Shown: positions 7,347 through 13,556 of the stretch, one piece after another
How the letters are laid out: each line of letters begins with the position of its first letter
How positions within the stretch are numbered: position 1 is the first letter of the stretch
Assembly (NCBI GenBank): GCA_031277995.1
Contig: JAITLH010000172.1
Coordinates: 1-20,443 of the forward strand
Length of the DNA: 20,443 nt
Source: Deltaproteobacteria bacterium
GTDB taxonomy: Bacteria; Desulfobacterota; Desulfarculia; Adiutricales; Adiutricaceae
Reading direction: 5' to 3'
The notes under the pieces: generated by a model
Seen by the model: the letters and a program-made list of their open reading frames with translations, nothing else
Told to the model about the DNA's origin: nothing
The model's database searches: none
Translations under genes and position numbers: made by a program

Positions 7347-8530
7347 TGTCCGGCACCCATGTCGGTAAAAAGTTCGTCGACCGTGGCCAGGGTCTCGAAA
7401 GGCGGGTTCCAGCCAATTAGCGTGGCCATCTTGAAGTTTAAGGCCATGGTGAGCGGGGGCATGTAGATTTGGTTTATTTCGCCGGGGAGATTGCCCGAGA
7501 GCAGTTCGCTTATGACCTGGGCCTCAAAGCGCCCGGAACTTACGAAATCGTCTTCGGCCAAACTCATCAAAACCCCAAGTTTGGTTTCCGACGGGCCTTT
7601 TTGCGAAAAGGTCGGGAGTTTTTTGGCGATCATGGGCGCCAATATGGGGCCCATGCGATCCTCGTCCATGGCGTTGGAAACGGTCAAATAAATCGCGTCG
7701 CTTTCGAGGCTAAGCCGGTCCAAACAATCCAGTAAATTTTGGTAACTTTTTTCCCGATCGCTTATTTCAAGCTCGGCCTGGCAAGAATTTATCTTAAAAC
7801 CCTTATCGGCCGCGACTTTGACGATGGTTGGCGCTCCCATGGTGGCCCGGCCCTCCGGGGTTGAGTCAAAGGGCACCCCCAATGTCTTAAAGCCAAAGGC
7901 GTTATGGAACATCGAGAGCTGCCGTTCGATTTTTCCCGTCTCCACCTGGACGTGAACGTGTTTTAGGCCGGAACTTTCCGGGGTTTTGGAGATGCCGGCG
8001 GCCACGGGATCGGTCGCGGTCACGCTCATGACAAAAGCCCCATGTTCATCCGTGGCCATGAGTTGGCCGGCCACGGTGCCCATGGCCAAAACCAGATCCA
8101 CTTCGCCTTTTTCGATGCGCCCCAAAATTTCTTCTTTCAATCCCGGCAATTGGTCGTTGTCCCAGTCGCCGGAATAAAAACCGTCCTCCAAAAAAACCAA
8201 CTTTTCCCCGCCGGCGTTTTTCGAGAGCCAGGCCCAGGTTTCCCTGGATTCCTCGCCTTCCGGCGCGGGGGCGTTCGCGTCCTCGATGAGTTCCAATTCT
8301 TTTAAGCCCTTGGCCAAGGCCAATAGGTTTTTCAGGTAATCGTTGTAGGGACCGGCCTCGAAATAAATTATCCTCATGGGACTATTTTGGTTATCCGCCC
8401 GGGCCAGGCCAGAAAATAACGGCGCCAAGCTCAAAGCGACTAAAATAACCGTCAAAACGGCCCGCGGCGCGGTTTTCCCGCTCCCATCGGTTTTGCCAAA
8501 AACGCTGCCCAAGGCGACAATCCCTCCCAA
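7343..8530 (-). CDS. ABC-type substrate-binding protein, PF04392 (DUF534/TrpX-like)
   Basis: 395 residues. A basic N-region and hydrophobic core end in LARA|DN (cleavage after about residue 45), so the mature protein is periplasmic or exported. The fold-typical run of the ABC_sub_bind family is visible: LVLAMGTVAGQ at 147-157, then MSVTATDPVAAGI at 168-180 (family hallmark TDPVAAG), and a later stretch SDAIYLTVSNAM. Known members bind small organic ligands such as aromatic amino acids; the ligand here is unknown. The start is a TTG at 8530, chosen because GGAGGG (8536-8541 on the complementary strand) lies 5 nt ahead; no ATG fits. It is the first gene of a three-gene overlapping operon. The usual permease and ATPase partners are missing, and an MFS-sensor fusion follows instead. 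Confidence 0.85.
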   Translation of the reverse strand: MGGIVALGSVFGKTDGSGKTAPRAVLTVILVALSLAPLFSGLARADNQNSPMRIIYFEAGPYNDYLKNLLALAKGLKELELIEDANAPAPEGEESRETWAWLSKNAGGEKLVFLEDGFYSGDWDNDQLPGLKEEILGRIEKGEVDLVLAMGTVAGQLMATDEHGAFVMSVTATDPVAAGISKTPESSGLKHVHVQVETGKIERQLSMFHNAFGFKTLGVPFDSTPEGRATMGAPTIVKVAADKGFKINSCQAELEISDREKSYQNLLDCLDRLSLESDAIYLTVSNAMDEDRMGPILAPMIAKKLPTFSQKGPSETKLGVLMSLAEDDFVSSGRFEAQVISELLSGNLPGEINQIYMPPLTMALNFKMATLIGWNPPFETLATVDELFTDMGAGQ

Positions 8531-8541
8531 AATAACCCTCC

Positions 8542-8758
8542 GTTAAAAAACCATCGATTCCCGGGCCAAGCCCCATAAGGCCAATTGGCCGCGCGAAGAA
8601 AAAAACTCCCCGGCGTAAAAAAACCCATCGATTCCCGGGCCAAGCCCCATAAGGCCAACGGGCCGCGCGAAGAAAAAAACTCCCCGGCGTAAAAAAACCA
8701 TCGATTCCCGGCCCAAGCCCCATAAGGCCAACGGGCCGCGCGAAGAAAAAAACTCCCC
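8542..8758. repeat. three tandem copies of a 70-74-bp repeat abutting the operon's ribosome binding site
   Basis: Units at 8542-8614, 8615-8688 and 8689-8758 are nearly identical. Each contains an A-run, ATCGAT, a CCCGGG or close variant, a GGCC...GGCC palindrome (perfect GGCCAATTGGCC at 8579-8590 in unit 1), GCGCG and a second A-run. Unit 1 touches the GGAGGG site of the 8530 gene, so the repeats lie in its 5' leader. Minus-strand frames through them (SRGPLALWGLARESM per unit) have no start signal and are not counted as genes. Confidence 0.9.
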
Positions 8759-8887
8759 AAGGTTTGGGGCCAAAGCAAAAGTTTTACCAAAAGGCAAGGC
8801 GCCCAGAAAAAAAATAAACGCCAAAATTCGCGTTTTTAAAAGGCTCGATTAAGGGTTGGCCCAAAGGAAAGTTCCTTATATCAACGG

Positions 8888-8916
8888 ATTCTAACAGAAC
8901 TTTTCTGACTTAACAA
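8888..8916 (-). promoter_or_regulatory. candidate promoter of the binding protein/MFS operon
   Basis: On the minus strand TTGTTA (8911-8916) and TAGAAT (8888-8893) are 17 bp apart. The spacer holds a 13-bp palindrome CAGAACTTTTCTG (8895-8907). It is about 360 nt upstream of the TTG at 8530, so the leader would include all three repeat units. Confidence 0.4.
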
Positions 8917-9206
8917 CAAATCCTCTCCAACATGTTAAGGGCAAAGGAAGTATCTTAATCGGTTCCCATGGCCAGAATAATTGAGAAAAACAATCGAAAA
9001 AAAACCCAAAAAATCGGTTGACCCCCGGAAGTAATATTGCCGGAAAAAAAATTGGGGCGCCCACGGAAGCGGCCATGGGCCTTTGGCTTTAATTAAAAAT
9101 GGTTATTGTCAAACCGCGACCAGCGTGGCATAGTATTGTTTATCCAATAGACCAAAAATTTATCAGCGCGCCAATTAATGGTCTGAAAAAACGGGAGTAA
9201 AGTCCC
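8917..9206. other. intergenic stretch between divergent transcription units
   Basis: AT-rich with many A-runs. No gene is supported. From about 9170 it begins to resemble the leader of the plus-strand gene at 9677 (GCCAATTAATGGTCTGAAAA here against GCCAATTGACCGTCCGAAAA there). Confidence 0.4.
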
Positions 9207-9308
9207 CTGAATAGGATTAAAACATCGTTTAAAAAATTTGTTTTTATTATAATGGCATTATCGTTTTGTCTGATTTGGGCGGGTGAAAAATCAAAACGAT
9301 TAGCGTGA
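9207..9308 (+). pseudogene. decayed N-terminal copy of the secreted protein at 9677
   Basis: From CTG at 9207 the frame reads L-NRIKTSFKKFVFIIMALSF, then CLIWAGEKSKRLA and a TGA at 9306. This resembles the signal peptide of the intact gene (MKIIKKSFTQNIIFMLAASF). The sequence before it (about 9168-9206), including GGGAGTAAAGT in the place of the Shine-Dalgarno, also matches the leader of the intact gene (GGAGCAAAGT). CTG stands where ATG is expected, and nothing alignable to the mature protein follows. It is best read as a truncated duplicate; a short leader peptide is the alternative. Confidence 0.5.
9260..9300. repeat. 9-bp inverted repeat ATCGTTTTG / CAAAACGAT
   Basis: Arms at 9260-9268 and 9292-9300 are perfect, 23 nt apart. 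Immediately before lies the palindrome ATAATGGCATTAT (9249-9261), which overlaps a plus-strand TATAAT (9248-9253) that lacks a good -35. It may be an operator region or part of the decayed gene copy. Confidence 0.4.
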
Positions 9309-9358
9309 CGGCCACACCGGCCAGTTGGTTAACCGGATAAAATCAGGACAAATATATT

Positions 9359-9393
9359 TTTTAACCATAACGGTAATTCCATTATGGTTAAAA
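9359..9393. repeat. 12-bp perfect hairpin (TTTTAACCATAA / TTATGGTTAAAA)
   Basis: Arms at 9359-9370 and 9382-9393 surround an 11-nt loop. On either strand the 3' arm ends in four A or T residues without a longer U-tract. It lies between the decayed copy and the intact gene, so it could be a regulator-binding site or a weak terminator. Confidence 0.5.
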
Positions 9394-9676
9394 CGGAACC
9401 GTAAGATCACAGAAAAAATATTTTTCGCGCTTTTTCACTTGCCTAAGCCACTCCAAGCCTTAGCCAATCTCCATTAACGCTTGGTTAAAAAAATTCATTA
9501 AGTTACCTTAGCCCATAAATTTTGGTTTCCCCGTGACTAGGGCCGTGTTTTGATGGCCGGCGCTTTGGCGCAAATCCCCAGGGTGCCGTCTTTGGCCAAG
9601 GTTAAGGCCACTGGGCAAACTCGCCAAGCGTTTGGCCGGCCGCCAATTGACCGTCCGAAAAAAGGAGCAAAGTTTC
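9394..9676. other. leader region of the plus-strand secreted protein gene
   Basis: No gene is supported. An AT-rich first part gives way to a GC-rich part from about 9540. AAGGAG at 9662-9667 is the ribosome binding site for the ATG at 9677. No convincing -35/-10 pair was found. Confidence 0.4.
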
Positions 9677-10252
9677 ATGAAAATCATTAAAAAATCATTT
9701 ACGCAAAATATCATTTTTATGCTAGCGGCGTCTTTTCTTTTCGTTATTTTTATCGCCCAAGCCCTCGCGCAATCAAACCAAAACATAGAAACGGTTAGAG
9801 GAAACCTGATAACAGAAAGTGACTTTGACGTATTGGACTCTTTTATAGATAAATTTTTTGAAAAAGGGAATAAAGTAAGATTCGGGCTTGACGTCACCCT
9901 TTGCGGTGGATCGATATACTACTCAGATGACGATAAGCCCCTTGATGATAGACAACCCTATGAAATGGGCATAAAATGTTTAAAAGAAAATAATTCAATG
10001 ACTTGCCATATCACGATGCTGAACTTCATTCCCGAAGAATACGATCGCGGAATGATAGACTACGGAGTGCAGCTTTATCTGACCGGTCCATTTCAAGCGA
10101 CTATCTATACGGAGAATGGTAGATACGTTAACCTTAATCAAAATCCCTCCAATAATTGCAATCGCGTGACCGGTTATTTTACCAACGTACAAAATGGTGG
10201 AATGCATCAAGGAGTCAGAACGGTTGCCCTGTCAGCCATACCCGGCAATTAG
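9677..10252 (+). CDS. secreted small protein with four cysteines, unknown function
   Basis: 191 residues from the ATG at 9677, preceded by AAAGGAG; an in-frame upstream ATG at 9632 lacks such a site and would place basic residues before the signal sequence. The N-terminus has Lys residues, a long hydrophobic core and a signal peptidase site ALA|Q after residue 31, so the product is exported. The mature part of about 160 residues has Cys at 76, 101, 110 and 161, enough for two disulfides, and is rich in Asp, Asn and Tyr. I do not recognise the family. It is the only gene on the plus strand and is more AT-rich than its neighbours, which suggests horizontal origin. A decayed copy of its start lies at 9207. 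Confidence 0.8.
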   Translation: MKIIKKSFTQNIIFMLAASFLFVIFIAQALAQSNQNIETVRGNLITESDFDVLDSFIDKFFEKGNKVRFGLDVTLCGGSIYYSDDDKPLDDRQPYEMGIKCLKENNSMTCHITMLNFIPEEYDRGMIDYGVQLYLTGPFQATIYTENGRYVNLNQNPSNNCNRVTGYFTNVQNGGMHQGVRTVALSAIPGN

Positions 10253-10275
10253 CCTAGCCGAAGCGCTGGTTTTTT
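10253..10275 (+). terminator. candidate intrinsic terminator of the 9677 gene
   Basis: Directly after the stop codon, CC-T-AGC (10253-10258) can pair with GCTGG (10265-10269) around a 6-nt loop, with one bulge, followed by TTTTTT (10270-10275). The short stem makes this a moderate call. Confidence 0.4.
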
Positions 10276-10592
10276 CCCTTTTTGCCGGGACTTTGGTTTT
10301 TACCCACCCAAACGTAACTTTCTCGCGTAAAAACCAATTACGCGCCTGGGGAGTTTCGCCTTTTTGACGCCGCTTTTAACCCAATATAAGCGATTGGTAA
10401 TCCGGCGAAAAAGATCTTAATTCCCAACGCCACTAAAACGGCCGCGAATTACTCCATCATGTCTTTTTTTACCATGAGTTTTCTTGTTTTTACTCATAAG
10501 AATTCCGCGTCCCCCCAAAATGGACACGCCCATCGTCCCTCTACCCTTAAGAGCCAAACTAAATATTCCAAAAAATTTAACTTCGCCTAATC
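10276..10592. other. intergenic stretch with one hairpin
   Basis: No gene seen. CGCGTAA (10324-10330) and TTACGCG (10338-10344) form a perfect 7-bp stem with a 7-nt loop. Otherwise the sequence has no feature I can name. Confidence 0.4.
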
Positions 10593-10867
10593 TTAGCCCA
10601 ATGGGCGGATCTTGGCCGTTTCCCCTTGGACAAAAGGGCGGTACTTGGCGGCCGGTAGCTTAGCCGAAACGGAGGAGCTTGGCCGTTCCTTCCCTGTGGA
10701 CCAAACGGCGGTATTTGGCGGCCGGGAGCTTAGCCGAAACGGCGGAGCTTGGCCCGCCTTCCCGGTGGGCGGAGCGCCGGTACTTGGCGGCCGGGAGCTT
10801 AGCCGAAACGGCGGATCTTGGCCGTGCCTTCCCGGTGGACCAAACGGCGGTATTTGACCTTCGGGAG
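10593..10867 (-). repeat. four tandem copies of the 3' end of the ferredoxin-nitroreductase gene
   Basis: Copies at 10799-10867 (inside the gene), 10730-10798, 10660-10729 and 10593-10659 have periods of 69, 70 and 67 bp. Each runs from the LP-x-x-KYRR codons to the stop: the unit equals the last 23 codons with TAA. The copies outside the gene read LPAAKYRRSAHREGG and LPAAKYRRLVHREGTA, and the third is the most degenerate. The sequence similarity decays away from the gene, which points to outward tandem amplification of the gene's terminus. Confidence 0.85.
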
Positions 10868-11626
10868 GCCAAATAGGACGGAATAAAAGTTGTCGCCTTC
10901 TTTTAGGCCCAATAGTTCCCTTAGTCCCGGGACCACGGCTTCCACCTCATTTATGTATCCGCACCAGCAGGTGCCCAGGCCGCGGCAGGCGGCCAAGAGT
11001 TCAAAATAGGCCAAAGCCAAGGCGATGTCTTGCTGGGGCGAGCTTTGTTTTTTGGCCGGGGCGGAAATGACCAGTAGGTGAGGGGCCCCGCGATAAAGTA
11101 AGTCCACTTTGTCTCGGCGGTAAATTTTCACCATGCCTTTAATGAAGGGCGAATCGAGCCCATTGCCCAGGGCCTTTTCCGCCAAGGCGATGGACTTTTC
11201 CCTAAGAAGGTCCATGGCCTCGAGGTTATCGACCACCAGGTATTCCAAAAAGCGCAAGTTTTGCCCGGTGGGGGCGTATTGGAGATCTTCCAAAAGATCT
11301 TCCAAGACGGCCGGGGAGACGTTTTGGGCCAAATATTGCCGGGTACTGCGGCGGCCTCGAACCAAGGCCCTCATGTTGGCCGGGGTTGGCAGGCCCGAAT
11401 AGTCAAAAGGCTGGCTGTCCTCGGGGTTTAGGCCAAAAATCGACAAGGCCCCCGGGGGGCAGACGGCGAAACAATGCTGGCATTCTATGCATTGATCCTC
11501 GCGGCCGGGGATGACCGAGGGCACCCCTTCGCTTGGGAGGGTAAGCAATCTACTGGGGCAATCCTGGGCGCAGAGCCCGCACCCGACGCAAACGTCGGGG
11601 TTAACGCTAAAAGTTAGATCTTTCAT
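10799..11626 (-). CDS. ferredoxin-nitroreductase fusion protein (2x[4Fe-4S] plus FMN domain)
   Basis: 275 residues. The N-terminal ferredoxin part has two complete CxxCxxCxxxCP motifs: Cys 13, 16, 19, 23 and Cys 46, 49, 52, 56, predicted to hold two 4Fe-4S clusters. A nitroreductase-family domain follows from about residue 85, opening with RGRRSTRQY (FMN phosphate contacts), then YAPTGQN at about 117-123 and a family-type ending GLPKVKYRR. Such proteins pass electrons from the clusters to FMN in anaerobes; the substrate is not evident. The start at 11626 has AGGAAGA upstream and a promoter at 11698-11727. It appears to be a single-gene unit, running into the terminal repeats described at 10593-10867. 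Confidence 0.9.
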   Translation of the reverse strand: MKDLTFSVNPDVCVGCGLCAQDCPSRLLTLPSEGVPSVIPGREDQCIECQHCFAVCPPGALSIFGLNPEDSQPFDYSGLPTPANMRALVRGRRSTRQYLAQNVSPAVLEDLLEDLQYAPTGQNLRFLEYLVVDNLEAMDLLREKSIALAEKALGNGLDSPFIKGMVKIYRRDKVDLLYRGAPHLLVISAPAKKQSSPQQDIALALAYFELLAACRGLGTCWCGYINEVEAVVPGLRELLGLKEGDNFYSVLFGLPKVKYRRLVHREGTAKIRRFG

Positions 11627-11697
11627 GTGGCCAATCTTCCTGTTTTGAATGTTAAGCTTTTAGGTCAGGGAAACCCTCGGGCCAAGTAAAAATCGAA

Positions 11698-11727
11698 ATT
11701 TTAAAAGGCCGGACGTTTCGTTGTCAC
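11698..11727 (-). promoter_or_regulatory. sigma70-like promoter of the ferredoxin-nitroreductase gene
   Basis: On the minus strand GTGACA (11722-11727) and TAAAAT (11698-11703) are 18 bp apart, each one base off consensus. The predicted leader to the ATG at 11626 is about 65 nt. Confidence 0.5.
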
Positions 11728-11752
11728 CCCACAGTTTAACCGATAACGGTAA

Positions 11753-11775
11753 CAAAAAAAATCGCCCGCGATTTT
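11753..11775 (-). terminator. intrinsic terminator, minus strand
   Basis: Read on the minus strand, AAAATCG and CGATTTT (11769-11775 and 11758-11764) form a 7-bp stem with a CGGG loop, and the 3' arm runs into a tract of eight T. It would end leftward transcription from the exporter operon (last stop at 12240) before the promoter at 11698-11727, although it lies about 465 nt past that stop. Confidence 0.5.
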
Positions 11776-11807
11776 AACGATTCCGCCCCCCCAAAAAAAA
11801 CAAGCGG

Positions 11808-11875
11808 CCCCAGGGGCCGGGCCAGGGGCCGGGCCGGGTCCTGGCTTGGCTTGGCTTGGCTTGGCTTGGCTTGGC
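11808..11875. repeat. GC-rich 12-bp repeat and TGGCT pentanucleotide microsatellite
   Basis: Two direct copies of CCAGGGGCCGGG (from 11810 and 11822) are followed by about six copies of TGGCT (11842-11875). No gene fits this stretch: the open frames consist of Ala-Lys-Pro-Ser-Gln repeats. Confidence 0.8.
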
Positions 11876-12036
11876 CTAGCCGGCCTAACCCAAACTTGGC
11901 CCAAATATTTGGGGAGCCCTTTGGCAAAAAGTCTAAAGCCAGGCTTAAGCCGATTGGCTTTCGATTTTTCTTTCAACGGTTTGGGGAAAATGGGTGAAAC
12001 GAAAGGCTTAGGAATAAAATGCGCTCAAAAAATCAA

Positions 12037-12066
12037 TTGACAAAAGGCGCCCTTGAGTCGTATAAA
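12037..12066 (+). promoter_or_regulatory. plus-strand sigma70 promoter without an obvious gene
   Basis: TTGACA (12037-12042) is perfect and TATAAA (12061-12066) is one base off, with an 18-bp spacer. The predicted transcript from about 12073 contains small hairpins (CGAAG 12094-12098 with CTTCG 12107-12111; TAAAAG 12160-12165 with CTTTTA 12173-12178) and no coding frame. It would continue antisense into the 3' end of the exporter permease gene ending at 12240. The rest of 11876-12239 holds nothing else I can name. Confidence 0.45.
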
Positions 12067-12239
12067 TAAATCATTAAAAAATATAAGAATCCGCGAAGTT
12101 TAAATTCTTCGTTGGTTAAGATTGTGGATAGGGGGCTTATGACATGCTGACCATGCCGTTAAAAGATTAAAACTTTTAGATTTTGACGCGACTTTGTGGG
12201 GAAGAGGGCGAGGAGGCGCGGGGGGCGCGAAAGCCGGAT

Positions 12240-13403
12240 TCAGCCGATGTTTCGCCTAAACATCCAGCCGGCGAAAAGGATCGAAATGGAGCCGATGGCA
12301 AGTAAGGGCCAAGCGTTTAGCCAAACTTCTTGGGGCGGCATGTTTTTTAGAAAAACGCCGTTTAAGAGGATTAGGGCGTGTTTGAGGGGGTTTAGGTTGA
12401 CCGCTTGTTGGAGCCATTCGGGCATGTTTTCGACCGGGGCGGCAAAGCCCGAGAGGGCGACCGAAGGCACCATGAACATGAAAACGCCGACCACGGCTTG
12501 TTGCTGGTTTTTCACGATCGAGGAGACGAAAAAGCCAAAGCCAATGATGGAGTAGGAAAACAGCGTCACCGAGGCCAGGAGAAGTAAAATCGAACCCCTC
12601 ATGGGAACGCCGTAAAAAAGCCTACCCAGGACGTAGATGAGCGTCGATTCAAAGACGGCCACGATTAAGGCGGGAATGAGTTTGCCGACGATGATTTCGG
12701 CCGGGGTATAGGGCGAGATCAAAAGCTGCTCAAAGGTCCCCTGTTCCTTTTCCCTGGCCAGGGAAATGGCCGAGACGTTTAGGGTCGTGACCAAGGTGAT
12801 GATGACCATTAGGGAAGGAATAATCGTCCAGACGAAAACCAGATCGGCGTTAAACCAATGCCGAACCGATACGTCCATGTTCGGGTAGGATAGTTGGCCG
12901 TCAATCGTCGTCCGGGCCGCCCTGGCCGGGGCGTTTTTCTGGCTTAGTTCCGAGACGTAGTCTTGGACTATCTCGGTTAGGTAGGCGGCGACGACCTGCG
13001 CGGCGTTGGAACGGCGGCCATCCGAGAGGATTTGCAGCTTACTCCCTTCCAGGCTTTCGATCTTGGCGGAAAAATCCAACGGAAAGTGGACGGCCAGCAA
13101 GGCTTGTTGGAGATCCAGGGCTTTTTTGACATCCCTTGGGTCGTCGGTCCTTATGATGGAAGAAAAATATCTGGAAGCCGCTATCCTGGAGGTTAGTTCC
13201 TGGCCGTGGACGCCTAAATCCTGGTTTAGGATAACCACCGAAACGTTTTTCACTTCCAAGGTCACGGAATAGGCAAAGAGCATCAGCTGTATGATGGGCG
13301 GGATAATCAAGATGACGCGGCCATGGGGGTCCCTTAAGAGGATCAAAAACTCTTTAACTATCAGCGTTCTGATTCTTCTAATGACCGTTAACATAAATTC
13401 CAT
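12240..13403 (-). CDS. ybhR: ABC-2 type permease, YbhR-like
   Basis: 387 residues, the usual length of the family. A cytoplasmic N-terminus (RIRTLIVKEFLILLRDPHGR, the KE...RDP pattern of ABC-2 permeases) leads to helix 1, a large extracytoplasmic loop (about 50-175), then five C-terminal helices. The coupling segment AREKEQGTFEQLLISPYTP is characteristic (in family terms ERERGT-E-L-TP). It ends with a basic FRRNIG tail. It is the last gene of the exporter operon and pairs with the permease at 13557-14666 to form the membrane channel. Two starts are possible, 13403 and 13394 (MLTVIRR); AAAAGGGG lies 2 nt before the first and 11 nt before the second, so the shorter form is quite possible. The symbol is by homology and gene order. 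Confidence 0.88.
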   Translation of the reverse strand: MEFMLTVIRRIRTLIVKEFLILLRDPHGRVILIIPPIIQLMLFAYSVTLEVKNVSVVILNQDLGVHGQELTSRIAASRYFSSIIRTDDPRDVKKALDLQQALLAVHFPLDFSAKIESLEGSKLQILSDGRRSNAAQVVAAYLTEIVQDYVSELSQKNAPARAARTTIDGQLSYPNMDVSVRHWFNADLVFVWTIIPSLMVIITLVTTLNVSAISLAREKEQGTFEQLLISPYTPAEIIVGKLIPALIVAVFESTLIYVLGRLFYGVPMRGSILLLLASVTLFSYSIIGFGFFVSSIVKNQQQAVVGVFMFMVPSVALSGFAAPVENMPEWLQQAVNLNPLKHALILLNGVFLKNMPPQEVWLNAWPLLAIGSISILFAGWMFRRNIG

Positions 13404-13489
13404 GGCCCCTTTTGGCCTGATTGTGGGCTAATTTACTGAACTTTATTTACCCAAAGGTAGGGCGCGTGGACGATGTGACCTGGGACACG

Positions 13490-13548
13490 GGGTCATGGGC
13501 CATGTCCCATGGGCCATGGGTTATGGGCCATGGGTCATGGGCCTTTGG
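13490..13548. repeat. short tandem repeats of the CATGGGCC type between permease genes
   Basis: The stretch is made of alternating CATGGGCCATGGGT-like words, with NcoI-type CCATGG cores and many overlapping palindromes. It lies in the 153-bp gap between the two permease genes, inside the operon transcript, where it can fold in several ways. Confidence 0.75.
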
Positions 13549-13556
13549 GTTACCGT

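Noticed and set aside
8391..8824. Overlapping 93-112-residue minus-strand ORFs
   Set aside because: They are three frames of the same 70-74-bp repeat, without start signals.
9632..9676. 15-codon upstream extension of the secreted protein
   Set aside because: The ATG at 9677 has AAAGGAG just ahead and gives a standard signal peptide; the earlier ATG has neither.
11701..11976. 91-residue minus-strand ORF
   Set aside because: It is made of the TGGCT microsatellite and runs through a likely terminator and promoter.
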